Positions 53,870-62,187 of a DNA stretch of 64,000 nucleotides are shown piece by piece. Source of the DNA: Terriglobales bacterium (GTDB lineage Bacteria > Acidobacteriota > Terriglobia > Terriglobales > Acidobacteriaceae); assembly GCA_035651655.1 (NCBI GenBank), contig DASRFG010000014.1:124001-188000 (forward strand), in the 5' to 3' direction. The number at the start of each line of letters is the position of its first letter. The stretch's first letter is position 1. The notes under the pieces were generated by a model. The model did not search any database, had not been told where the DNA came from, and saw only the letters and a list, made by a program, of their open reading frames with translations. The translations under genes and the position numbers were made by a program.

Positions 53870-54421
53870 CTAATTACTTTGTGAGGGCGAGAAAGGCTCG
53901 TTCTTGAACGTCACGCCCACCGTGAATCGGTACGTTCCATTGGGAAAGAATTGAGCGATGATCGGGGTGATCAATTTCAAATTATCAGTGATTGAAACCG
54001 TTACTGTGTCCCCCGGACCGCCGGCACTTCCCGGACCGCCTTTAGCGCTTGAGATCTGAATTCCGCTGATGTCCAATCCCGCTGAGGCCTCGGTAGCTAT
54101 CTTGATAATCGAATTAACTCGCGACAGGTTCTGTCCCGGATTCTTTGGATCCTGAAGATGGTTGCCGGTGATCGCGAATCGGCCCGCCTGCCGAACCGCG
54201 TTTTGCAGCGTCATCTGCACGAAGAACAAGCGCCCGAAATCAACTACCCCGAAGAGCAAGAAGAAGAACAAGGGCGCAATCATGGCGAATTCCACCAATG
54301 ACTGTCCCCGCATTGATCTCCGCTTCGAGGGACTGCGGAGCCTGTCCGGGGTCTGGAACGCCGTGCTGCCTTCGGACGTTTTGGTCAAAGCTGACTCCCT
54401 GACGTGCATGTGCCACTCCAT
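53870..54421 (-). CDS. TadE-like pseudopilin (first)
   Basis: The 183-aa protein shows RGQSLVEFAMIAPLFFFLLF, a TadE-type leader helix near residue 38, and a soluble C-terminal part with a GGPGSAGGPGD loop. AAGGA precedes ATG 54421. It starts the operon with the second TadE-like gene and the vWA gene. The 220-bp gap upstream carries copies of the GTTACT element. Confidence 0.85.
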   Translation of the reverse strand: MEWHMHVRESALTKTSEGSTAFQTPDRLRSPSKRRSMRGQSLVEFAMIAPLFFFLLFGVVDFGRLFFVQMTLQNAVRQAGRFAITGNHLQDPKNPGQNLSRVNSIIKIATEASAGLDISGIQISSAKGGPGSAGGPGDTVTVSITDNLKLITPIIAQFFPNGTYRFTVGVTFKNEPFSPSQSN

Positions 54422-54468
54422 GAAGTCCTTGTTCTGAAAATGTTATGAGTTGCAGCTGGCAGAGCCAA

Positions 54469-54542
54469 GTTACTAAAGCAGTGGCCGTCATTGCCGTGCG
54501 GACGAGTGTTGGACGCTGCGAAAAGCAGTGACCTTAGTAACC
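54469..54542. promoter_or_regulatory. GTTACT element pair upstream of the tadE-like operon
   Basis: GTTACT (54469-54474, + strand) and AGTAACC (54536-54542, the - strand GGTTACT) lie in opposite orientation within the 220-bp gap before the tadE-like start. The second is the core of GGTTACTAAG, a 10-mer also found at 58109-58118. CACTGC follows each copy. This could be an operator for a dimeric regulator. Confidence 0.45.
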
Positions 54543-54577
54543 TGAAGGATTTAGCTTGGAAGGTTCAGTAAAACCGT

Positions 54578-54612
54578 GAGGGCTCGTCGGTACCAGCACC
54601 TGACGAGCCCTC
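54578..54612 (-). terminator. Intrinsic terminator of the Ig-repeat protein gene
   Basis: GAGGGCTCGTC (54578-54588) and GACGAGCCCTC (54602-54612) form a perfect 11-bp stem with a 13-nt loop. On the - strand TTTT follows four bases after the stem. It lies 30 bp past the stop codon of the large gene. Confidence 0.65.
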
Positions 54613-54643
54613 CACGACAACTTCGGCTTTCGTACCCCTCGAA

Positions 54644-57600
54644 TTATTGCAGAGGGGGTGCGTTCTGCTTGGCATCGTTGCCGGCTAGTACGGGCCAGCT
54701 AGTTGCGGCTTCGTTAGCTGCCGGTCCGACCATCGCAGCCAAGGAGCCGTCACTCGCAAAGCCAAGCCATATTGAGCCGGAGAAATGTGACAAGCTGGAC
54801 AGACCCAGCGTGGTGGAGAGCACGCTGAACTGGCCGCCTGCATCAACGGACAGGATTTCGCTGCTGTCTGTGAGCACAACTCCGCCGCCCTGTTGTGCAG
54901 TCATGATCTGCGCACCGTCTCGCGTCCACAGGGGCGTTCCATCGCTCACATTGAAAGCCAGCACCTGCCCCAGGAAGCCACGGTTCTGGGCGAACATGGT
55001 TCCACCTTCACCCAGCGCCATGAAAGCTGGAATAGGGAAGCTCGAGGTCCAGGGCAGAGAATAGTCAGTTTTGCTGCCGTTATAGAGGCGTGAGATCCAG
55101 ATCTGGTGGCTGCCGGTGGCCATTATGCGCTTGTCCCATGCAACAACTAAGCCACCTTGCCCGTCAGGACGGACCTGCTTAGGCTGCGCCTTGATCGGGT
55201 TGGCAGCATCGCTAAACTGCTGCAACGTGCTCCAGCTGGAGGCACCCGAAGACTGCAGAGCAAGCAGCTGCAGCGTATCAGAGTAATTCACCGTTACGAA
55301 TCCGCCTCCTGGCTGGCAGCCTTGATAAGTGGTGTTGGTTGGTTCGACCGCAAGGTAGAACTTCCCACCCGGCAATATCGAGGCCGAGCTTCGGAGTGGA
55401 AGGTTCTGGATGACCACGCTCTGGCCCGGCGCGCACACCAAACCGTTCACTGGATCATTGACCGTGTCCAGATATGTATCCGAAGACAGTGGCAACGGGA
55501 TGGTGAATTTGGTCTGGCCGGTCATGCCATTAATTACGAGCACATTGGCAGCTACAGGTGAACCGGCAGCGCTGGTCTGGACGAAGTAAACGTCCCCACC
55601 AGAATGCACGGCCCATGAGGAGTCCAATGGGTTCAAGCTGTCGAAGCGCCACGCAACCGCGCGTGCAGCGGGGTCCAATTTGAACACCGAATACTGCGTG
55701 AAGCTCGATCCAGCATCATCGAAGACCTGGTCATCTCGTACCACCAAGCCCCCATCTGGTGTGCCCGACTGCAGCTGCACCGTATCAAACGAGAAGGTTG
55801 CGGTTGAGGAGGAACTGACTGCTGGCAATGGGGCTGTCCACAACTGGTGACCGTCAGCAGCGAGCGCACGTGCCAGAGACCCTGTCGGAGTTCCTTCCGT
55901 CACGTAGAGATCAGGTGAGCCACTAGCCTTTGGTTGTGCACTCACAAAACCGTTAATAAAGTTGTTGATCACATCCAGAGATTGCAAGCTCCAGCTCTGC
56001 GTACCCAGGGGCAGCGCCGGGCCGGAACTTACCGTCACCTGGGTTGAAGAGGTCAATGACTGGTAGCTCGCGGTAATGTTCACGGTTCCGGGCTTCAAGC
56101 CCACCATGGTGCCATCGTTGTGCAGTTCCAAAACAGTTCTATCATCCACATCCCAATTGGCAGGGACGCTTCGGCCGAGATCGTCGGTCGCTGAAACTGC
56201 CCGTTGCTCGTCCACCAGCATGTTAATTGAGACTGGCGTGATTTGAATTTGGCTGGGTGGTTGGCCGGGGCCGAACGTCACGTGGATTGTAGATGACCCG
56301 CTGTTCCCGGCGGCATCCATGGCTATTACTTCGATGGTATTCAAGCCCTGAGAAAGGGTTAGCACGCAACTGAAGTCAGCGCTGCCGAGGTTTGCCGGCA
56401 TGCCATTGCATGAGACGTTGGTTACTTTTGACAGAGCATCTGACAGCGTTCCCAGGACTTGTAGCTGATCGTTGGAGACCGTCACGCCGTTCGCTGGGGA
56501 CGTAATCCATACGGTGGGAGCGGTCTTATCAATGCTCACGTTGGCAGTCGCAGACGCCGCGTTACCCGCGATGTCTCGGACCGTACCCATAACTGCCTGG
56601 TTCAATCCTTCTGTCGTGACCGTTGCCGGTGGTGGGCACATCACGCCGCCGGAGAGAGAGTTACCGCAGGCAAATGTCACGGTGACATCTGTGTTGTTCC
56701 AGCCCGCAGAATTTGGAGATGGATTGACCGATGCGCTAATCGAAGGTGGAGTCAATTCGATGTTCAGCTGAACACTGGCACTCGCGGAATTACCCGCCTT
56801 GTCTTGTATGGTTGCGCTGACAACCTGGTTTGCTCCTTCACTGGAAATCAGCATCGGGGTTGGGCAGCTCACCACCCCAGACAAGGAGTCCCCACACACG
56901 AAGCTCACCGTCACATTGCTATTGTTCCAGCCTTGCGCATTAGGAGCAGGACTGGCGGAGGCACTAATAGCAGGCATTGTCCGATCGATGCTCACCTGGA
57001 CCGTCGCCCTCGCAACGTTGCCCGCCGCGTCTTGCACCGTGCCGGTCACGGCCTGATTCGCTGCCTCAGAAGTGACGGCAACTGGTGCCGGGCAGCTTAC
57101 AATTCCGGAGAGAGAATCAGCGCAGGTGAAGTTCACCGTGACATTGGTATTGTTCCAGCCTTGAGCGTTTGGAGCAGGAGTGAGTGCTGCGCTGATGGTC
57201 GGCGCTGTTTGGTCAATATTTAGTCGTACACTCACGCTCGCTGTTTTACCGGATCCATTGACCACGGTGCCGGTGACCAGCTGGTTCGCACCATCCGTCG
57301 AAACGGTTACTGGCGCGGTGCAGCTGACTACCTTCACCGGGTCTGCGCAGGCAAAAGCTACTGTTACAGGAGTCGAGTTCCATCCCGCTGCATTCGATTT
57401 TGGAGAAACAGACGCGGTAATAGTGGGACCATTTCCTTGACCATGATGGTCGCCATTGTCGCCATCATCACCGTGCTGGCCGTTATCTCCATCAAGAATC
57501 TGCAGAGTGAAGGTTCCGCCGACCTTGGTCCCAAGCTGGACAGCGACGGTGTTGGACTTCTGCAATCGAAGGTGTTTGTCAATCTTTCGCTTGTGTTCGT

Positions 57601-57889
57601 TAAATTCGCCTTGCTTCACGACCACCACACCATTGATGCTGATCTGCGCATCCGAAGCCCAGTCGTTACTCCGCTCGCCACTCCCGTTCACTACCCGCAG
57701 AGAGTAGGCTCGCCCTTGATCCTTTACGGAGAAGTTGTCGCTTTTAGCTGTCGGGCCTTGTTTGCTGCGGACGTAAACCTTGGGTCCGAATACAGCGCTA
57801 CTCGCCGCATAACCCTGTCCTACAAACAGACACACCAAAACTGCAACTAACGGCAACGAGGTGCGCCGGAATTGCTTGCGATCGAGCAT
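54644..57889 (-). CDS. Large secreted protein with four Ig-like repeats and a beta-propeller-like C-terminal half
   Basis: The protein of about 1081 aa has a signal peptide (TSLPLVAVLVCLFVGQGYA), an N-terminal domain (about 30-130), an acidic Gly-Asp-rich linker (about 133-154) and four tandem Ig-like repeats (about 166-469). A single Big-2-like domain (about 560-625) follows, then PQQ-propeller-like blades (about 640-1080) with ALAADGHQLWTAPL and AFNVSDGTPLWTRDG. GGGAGG before ATG 57889 decides the start. No anchor is visible. The repeats and propeller recall the adhesin/tip proteins of type IV pili, and the next upstream genes are pseudopilins. Confidence 0.7.
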   Translation of the reverse strand: MLDRKQFRRTSLPLVAVLVCLFVGQGYAASSAVFGPKVYVRSKQGPTAKSDNFSVKDQGRAYSLRVVNGSGERSNDWASDAQISINGVVVVKQGEFNEHKRKIDKHLRLQKSNTVAVQLGTKVGGTFTLQILDGDNGQHGDDGDNGDHHGQGNGPTITASVSPKSNAAGWNSTPVTVAFACADPVKVVSCTAPVTVSTDGANQLVTGTVVNGSGKTASVSVRLNIDQTAPTISAALTPAPNAQGWNNTNVTVNFTCADSLSGIVSCPAPVAVTSEAANQAVTGTVQDAAGNVARATVQVSIDRTMPAISASASPAPNAQGWNNSNVTVSFVCGDSLSGVVSCPTPMLISSEGANQVVSATIQDKAGNSASASVQLNIELTPPSISASVNPSPNSAGWNNTDVTVTFACGNSLSGGVMCPPPATVTTEGLNQAVMGTVRDIAGNAASATANVSIDKTAPTVWITSPANGVTVSNDQLQVLGTLSDALSKVTNVSCNGMPANLGSADFSCVLTLSQGLNTIEVIAMDAAGNSGSSTIHVTFGPGQPPSQIQITPVSINMLVDEQRAVSATDDLGRSVPANWDVDDRTVLELHNDGTMVGLKPGTVNITASYQSLTSSTQVTVSSGPALPLGTQSWSLQSLDVINNFINGFVSAQPKASGSPDLYVTEGTPTGSLARALAADGHQLWTAPLPAVSSSSTATFSFDTVQLQSGTPDGGLVVRDDQVFDDAGSSFTQYSVFKLDPAARAVAWRFDSLNPLDSSWAVHSGGDVYFVQTSAAGSPVAANVLVINGMTGQTKFTIPLPLSSDTYLDTVNDPVNGLVCAPGQSVVIQNLPLRSSASILPGGKFYLAVEPTNTTYQGCQPGGGFVTVNYSDTLQLLALQSSGASSWSTLQQFSDAANPIKAQPKQVRPDGQGGLVVAWDKRIMATGSHQIWISRLYNGSKTDYSLPWTSSFPIPAFMALGEGGTMFAQNRGFLGQVLAFNVSDGTPLWTRDGAQIMTAQQGGGVVLTDSSEILSVDAGGQFSVLSTTLGLSSLSHFSGSIWLGFASDGSLAAMVGPAANEAATSWPVLAGNDAKQNAPPLQ
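56485..57394 (-). repeat. Four tandem 75-76-codon Ig-like repeats
   Basis: The gene section encodes four units of about 225-228 bp. Each starts with N-A/S-x-GWN and contains two Cys about ten residues apart (FTCADSLSGIVSC in unit 2), the conserved EG/A-x-NQ, DxAGN and IDxTxP. Units 2 and 3 are most alike. The Cys pair is likely a disulfide within each unit. Confidence 0.8.
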
Positions 57890-58372
57890 CTGAAGTACCT
57901 CCCTGCTCAGGCCGAGGCCATTGCAGTGCGGATTCAGAGTAGCAACAGGGCCTCTGTTTAACATCTGTCGGCAGTAATCTACGGCGGAGTACTTTTGCCG
58001 CCTATTGAGGGTTACTGTCGGAGCCGCAGCAGATCATTAGTTGAACTAATTGTGGAGCTGTTTTTTGATGTTCTCGGATCTTAAGAAGTTATAAGAGGCG
58101 GTCTTGGTGGTTACTAAGACAGTTACTTACTTCTGGGCAACCATTAGTCGCATTTGTGTACGTTTTAGGTTTTCGGAAGGTTACTTCGTGAAGTACGTTC
58201 GTGACTGGTTAGAAGGATCCGGCCTCAACGTCTTAATTACAAGAAGCCCCTAATCTGTGCTCACTGCCCTACAATAACTTTGTTGATGCGAAGTGTTATG
58301 CCCTAAAGGTTGTGGGCCCCTGAGGTGATCTCAGAGGCCCACACGGACTGTTACTTTCAAAAGCTACCTACA
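57890..58372. other. 483-bp intergenic region with five GTTACT copies
   Basis: This non-coding gap separates the PilX-like gene (stop 58373) and the large adhesin-like gene (start 57889), both on the - strand. GTTACT occurs on the + strand at 58011, 58110, 58122, 58180 and 58350. A random 6-mer is expected about once per 4 kb per strand. The copy at 58180 sits in GGTTACTTCGTGAAGTACG, a partial palindrome. A terminator hairpin lies at 58311-58343. Confidence 0.6.
58311..58343 (-). terminator. Terminator-like hairpin of the PilX-like gene
   Basis: TGTGGGCC (58311-58318) pairs with GGCCCACA (58336-58343), and CTGAG pairs with CTCAG inside, with one mismatch between them. It begins 30 bp past the stop of the PilX-like gene on the - strand. 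The T-tract is weak (ACCTTTAGG). Confidence 0.5.
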
Positions 58373-59851
58373 TCAGTAAGGCAGCTCACTCGAAGCGACC
58401 TCGTTCAGCGGCATGTCCAGGCCCTTCTGCACCATACAGGCATTCTGGTGTACGAAGACGCTGCCAGAGAGGTTGCTCATGGGTGCGCTAAAAGTGCCGC
58501 CGTTGATGATCGCACCGTGAAAGTTTGCTCCGGCTGCAACCGCACCGTTGGCCGTCATGGTTATATTTCCGGTGACGATGATTAGCCCGAAGTAGTTCAT
58601 TCCGTTGGTGATGTTCAGCGTCAGGTTGCCGTTCACCACGAGTACCCCTTGTCCGTTCACCGGGGCTCCGCCAATGGTATTAGTCCCCAGCGTAAGATTA
58701 CCCGGCGAGTAATACATCTTTGAGGTGCCTGGCGCTGAGATCGCGGTGACGTCTCCGTTGCCGTTGTAAGTAACCGTGGGAATAGTGCCCAAAGTTGCGT
58801 GTGGGCCAGTGTAAGTTGCTGGCGATCCGCTACCGGTTACACCCGTTCCCGCAGCATCAATCGGCTGTGCCATCGCCTGCAGCACGCTCACAATTGAGGT
58901 GGGGTCTGCAGGATTCAGGTTGTAAGGAAACGGCGTGGCATTCGCTTTCGTACCGGCGGGCGAACCCGTTATGTTTCCGCCTCCGGGAGTAGTAATCGTT
59001 GACCCTGAGACACCTCCGTAGACACTAGGAGCCGAGCAGACAGGGTCTGTATTTCCCGTCACGTTCAAAGCATCGCCGTAGTTTTGCGCTAGATTGGAGT
59101 AAATCGCACCCTGTACCGGCACCGGAACTGCGGGTGCAATTTCCATGTGCGTCATCCGGCGTGATCCGTTCGGCATTACCGCTAATGATGTTAAGACGTA
59201 CAGGTCGACATAACCCGCTGCCGCACAGTTTGCTTTGCCAACGGGAAGCAATACTTCGTTCTTGCCCGTCCAGCAAGCTTGCGTGCCCGCCGTGCCGGCG
59301 GCCGCGCTGCCATTGATGAACACGGGCTCGGCGGTCGAGTTTGTCTTGAGGGAGATTCGTACCCACTTGTAGTTCAAGGCCGCCGCCGTATTGGTAAATG
59401 GAGATATGCTGTTGACCGTGGTGTACCACCCTGCTCCCGCCGGTACGCTATTGCATTGCACGCCCGGGCCAGGGTCAGCCAACCCTAAGCCGGGAAAGCC
59501 TTCCTGGCAGAGCTCTGTGTCGAAATATGGGTTGGCCACGTTCCACGGCTGCACTGGGTCGGTGGCGCCTGCCGGGTTCAGAAGATATACGATGTCACCG
59601 GTTGGCACAGGAACCTTCGCTGGCCGCGTAATCGGAAATGGTGAGCCCAATTGCATGCGGTCGCGGGCTTCCTCCAGGCCTGCCCTGGAAGCGGCGTAGG
59701 CTTTTTGCGAATTCCGGTAATTATCGTTGATTCTTAATTCGGTATCTCCCATGTACATCATTCCCAGGGCGATTGCCGTGATGATCATCAACGAGAAAAG
59801 GCATATCAGCAAAGCTACTCCGCGCTGATTATTATCCAATGAACGCTTCAT
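58373..59851 (-). CDS. PilX-like type IV pilus assembly protein
   Basis: The protein of about 492 aa has an N-terminal PilX-type leader (QRGVALLICLFSLMIITAIAL) and the conserved NSQKAYAASRAGLEEAR helix. The rest is a long, Gly/Asn-rich C-terminal part with a hydrophobic helix-free beta pattern (LTLGTNTIGGAPVNGQGVLVV), longer than typical PilX. ATG 59851 is chosen; the GTG at 59896 would add 15 residues. It is divergent from fimT-pilV-pilW, so the four probably form the minor pilin set. Confidence 0.82.
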   Translation of the reverse strand: MKRSLDNNQRGVALLICLFSLMIITAIALGMMYMGDTELRINDNYRNSQKAYAASRAGLEEARDRMQLGSPFPITRPAKVPVPTGDIVYLLNPAGATDPVQPWNVANPYFDTELCQEGFPGLGLADPGPGVQCNSVPAGAGWYTTVNSISPFTNTAAALNYKWVRISLKTNSTAEPVFINGSAAAGTAGTQACWTGKNEVLLPVGKANCAAAGYVDLYVLTSLAVMPNGSRRMTHMEIAPAVPVPVQGAIYSNLAQNYGDALNVTGNTDPVCSAPSVYGGVSGSTITTPGGGNITGSPAGTKANATPFPYNLNPADPTSIVSVLQAMAQPIDAAGTGVTGSGSPATYTGPHATLGTIPTVTYNGNGDVTAISAPGTSKMYYSPGNLTLGTNTIGGAPVNGQGVLVVNGNLTLNITNGMNYFGLIIVTGNITMTANGAVAAGANFHGAIINGGTFSAPMSNLSGSVFVHQNACMVQKGLDMPLNEVASSELPY

Positions 59852-59949
59852 TCTCCTAGCCCACCTTCCATAACTCGCCACAGCGGCGTAGAACACGTTT
59901 TTCCACTCTTAAGGCTACCGCTAAGTCCTGTCCCACGAAACCTTACCCT

Positions 59950-59956
59950 AGTAACC
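59950..59956 (-). promoter_or_regulatory. GGTTACT element between the PilX-like gene and the fimT-like gene
   Basis: The - strand reads GGTTACT at this place (AGTAACC on +), about 100 bp before the PilX-like start. It is in the 180-bp divergent gap to the fimT-like gene. See the related copies at 54469-54542 and 58011-58355. Confidence 0.4.
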
Positions 59957-60033
59957 AATTTTCGGGTTTTGGTCCTCACTCCTTAGGGTACCTCGGTTAC
60001 GTTGTTCCGGTATGGGACTTTGTTTTAACTTCA

Positions 60034-60654
60034 ATGAGTGTTATGAGGCATAAGCACTCCAATCCGCGACGTAATGGTTTCTCGATGCTGGAACTGGTAA
60101 TTGTTGTGGCGATCATGCTCGCTGTATCGGCCGCAGCGCTACCTTCCTTCTTCAATTCTATCGAGACTTACCGGATGCGGACCGCAGCCATGGACGTCGA
60201 GGGCCTCATGCAACGAGCTCGTTCCCTTGCGATTCGTGACAATAAGTATTACGCGGTTCGCTCAGTGGTAGCCAACCAGGGCGGGATCAATTACACGCAG
60301 GTGTTCGTTGACCTCAATAATAACGGCGTGCAAAACAACGGCGAAAGATTGATCCAGTTACCCGTGAACATGTCATTGCCCAATGGTGGCAATCCAGCTA
60401 TGCCCAATGGGACCCTCGGCTTCGCGCCTCAAGGGGCAGCAGTGCCGGTGATGTTCAATAACCGAGGACTACCTTGTGTCATGAAGGCCGGGATCTGCAG
60501 CAACTGGGATGCTGGCAACACTCCGGTCGGATTCGTTGTGTTCTTGCAAGACGCGAAAACGAGTGGCAACGGCTGGGCCGCAATATCGGTCAGCCCTGTC
60601 GGTCGCGCCAAAGTATGGAGCTGGAATTCAGCTAGCAGTACCTGGAAATACTAG
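60034..60654 (+). CDS. FimT/GspH-like minor pseudopilin
   Basis: The 206-aa protein has a class III prepilin leader: RRNG-FSMLELVIVVAIMLAV with Gly before the cleavage site and Glu at position +5. The soluble part is consistent with the GspH/FimT domain, including VFVDLNNNGVQNNGERLIQ. It starts a co-directional run with pilV- and pilW-like genes. No clear ribosome site precedes ATG 60034. Confidence 0.87.
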   Translation: MSVMRHKHSNPRRNGFSMLELVIVVAIMLAVSAAALPSFFNSIETYRMRTAAMDVEGLMQRARSLAIRDNKYYAVRSVVANQGGINYTQVFVDLNNNGVQNNGERLIQLPVNMSLPNGGNPAMPNGTLGFAPQGAAVPVMFNNRGLPCVMKAGICSNWDAGNTPVGFVVFLQDAKTSGNGWAAISVSPVGRAKVWSWNSASSTWKY

Positions 60655-60664
60655 AGGTCAACTT

Positions 60665-61255
60665 ATGGGTCGCCAGCAAGTCCCAATTGATCAGGCACAA
60701 CGCACCCGCAGTCTACAGCTTGGTATGACATTGATCGAGCTGATGATTGCGCTTACCGTCCTTGCCATAGGCATGTCAGCAACCATGCTGTTGTTCGTGA
60801 CTGCTGCCATGACCAACAGCAAAACCAAGACGGATACTGCGGGAACAATGCTGGCCCAGAGGGTGCTCGACCAGATTGCAGCCGCCCCCGCTGATGCCAA
60901 CCCGGTCCTCACGGTTACTGACTGCAATCCCAATGGCGCAGCCGTCTGGAACATTGCTACCACCGGCGCGGCTGGCGTCGGTCTCGGAGCTACCCTCTCC
61001 GCGGTAACTGGCGATATTGATTTCACTCAGGCTTATGCCGCTGTGCCGGCCAATTACAAAATGCTGTATGTGTATTGCGGTGGCGGAGGACGGCAGATTA
61101 CATACGATGTCCGCTGGAACATCACAACCGTATCAGCAGCTACCAAGATGATCACCGTTTCGGCGCGTCAAACGTCGGTTGGTACTACCCTTGGGGCGAA
61201 TCGCGCAAAGTTATTCGCGCTGCCAGTTACCTTACGTACCATTGGGGGTCATTAG
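60665..61255 (+). CDS. PilV-like minor pseudopilin
   Basis: The protein of about 196 aa has the prepilin leader LG-MTLIELMIALTVLAIGMS. AGAGGT precedes ATG 60665, 10 bp after the fimT-like stop; the longer frame to 60509 overlaps that gene. The C-terminal domain has two Cys (TDCNPN and YVYCGG) that may form a disulfide. It belongs to the minor pilin operon. Confidence 0.87.
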   Translation: MGRQQVPIDQAQRTRSLQLGMTLIELMIALTVLAIGMSATMLLFVTAAMTNSKTKTDTAGTMLAQRVLDQIAAAPADANPVLTVTDCNPNGAAVWNIATTGAAGVGLGATLSAVTGDIDFTQAYAAVPANYKMLYVYCGGGGRQITYDVRWNITTVSAATKMITVSARQTSVGTTLGANRAKLFALPVTLRTIGGH

Positions 61256-61260
61256 ATCTT

Positions 61261-62079
61261 ATGCGACCCATGTCATCATTGAACCGTTCACAGCACGGAT
61301 TTTCACTCTTGGAATTGTTGATCAGCGTTGCCATTCTAACGTTGACCTTGGGTGTGGTGTTTGGCTACATCAACAACTCACAAAAGGTTTACAGAGCGGA
61401 AGAGCAGAAAGTTGATACCACGCAGCAGGGTCGTGAATTTCTCGACCAGATCACGCGCGACATCCACCAAGCCGGCTATCCTGGCCAGAAAATGTACGAT
61501 TCAGCAATCCTGGCCGTACCACCCGCAAATGACTCGCGCGTTGCCGTGGGTCTGGTTCGAGTCTCGGCTTCGGAGCTTTGGTTCGAAGGCGATATGGATG
61601 GCGATGGTGCCGTAGAGAGCGTTCGTTACACTCTGTTTGACAATAACGGCAATGCCATCGGTGGCGCCAGCAATTGTCCCTGTAGCTTACAGCGTAGTGT
61701 GGTGTTGAAGGCGAATGCTGCTCCCAACGCACAATTGACCAGTTACAACTCAAGCGTAGACGGGATAATCAATAGTGGAGGCTTGGGTAACGGTGGGGCG
61801 GGACTAGCGATTGCTGGTGTGACTGCGGTAGGTGGCGGAGCCACAGTCGCCAATGACGTATTTTATGCTGCTTACAAAACCCCACCGGTTTTTGCCGCAT
61901 TCGACGCCAACGGGACCGCGGTTGCTCTCCCGGCCGATTACGTAGCAAGTCCTGCTAACCTTGCGGCTATTCGAACCGTTCAAATTACAGTCAATCTCAT
62001 GGCTCGCTATCAGGATCTGCAAAGCCATGTGCAATCCGTCGTTACCATGACGGGCTCAGCTAAATTGAATAACTTCTAA
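61261..62079 (+). CDS. PilW-like minor pseudopilin
   Basis: The protein of about 272 aa has the leader SQHG-FSLLELLISVAILTLTL and the PilW pattern VDTTQQGREFLDQITRDIHQAGYP with a large soluble domain. A CPC motif (SNCPCSLQ) is present. ATG 61261 is 5 bp after the pilV-like stop. It is the third and last gene of the + strand operon. Confidence 0.87.
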   Translation: MRPMSSLNRSQHGFSLLELLISVAILTLTLGVVFGYINNSQKVYRAEEQKVDTTQQGREFLDQITRDIHQAGYPGQKMYDSAILAVPPANDSRVAVGLVRVSASELWFEGDMDGDGAVESVRYTLFDNNGNAIGGASNCPCSLQRSVVLKANAAPNAQLTSYNSSVDGIINSGGLGNGGAGLAIAGVTAVGGGATVANDVFYAAYKTPPVFAAFDANGTAVALPADYVASPANLAAIRTVQITVNLMARYQDLQSHVQSVVTMTGSAKLNNF

Positions 62080-62187
62080 GCCCTTACCGCGAGCTGTCCC
62101 TTCAGGGGAATCATCCGCCCGAGAATCGGGTCCTTGCGACTATGGGCAATCTTCGACCTATCTTACCCACGCAATAAGAGACAGCTA

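Noticed and set aside
56485-57394. Tandem repeats as a possible CRISPR array
   Set aside because: The 225-228-bp units are in-frame protein repeats without spacers.
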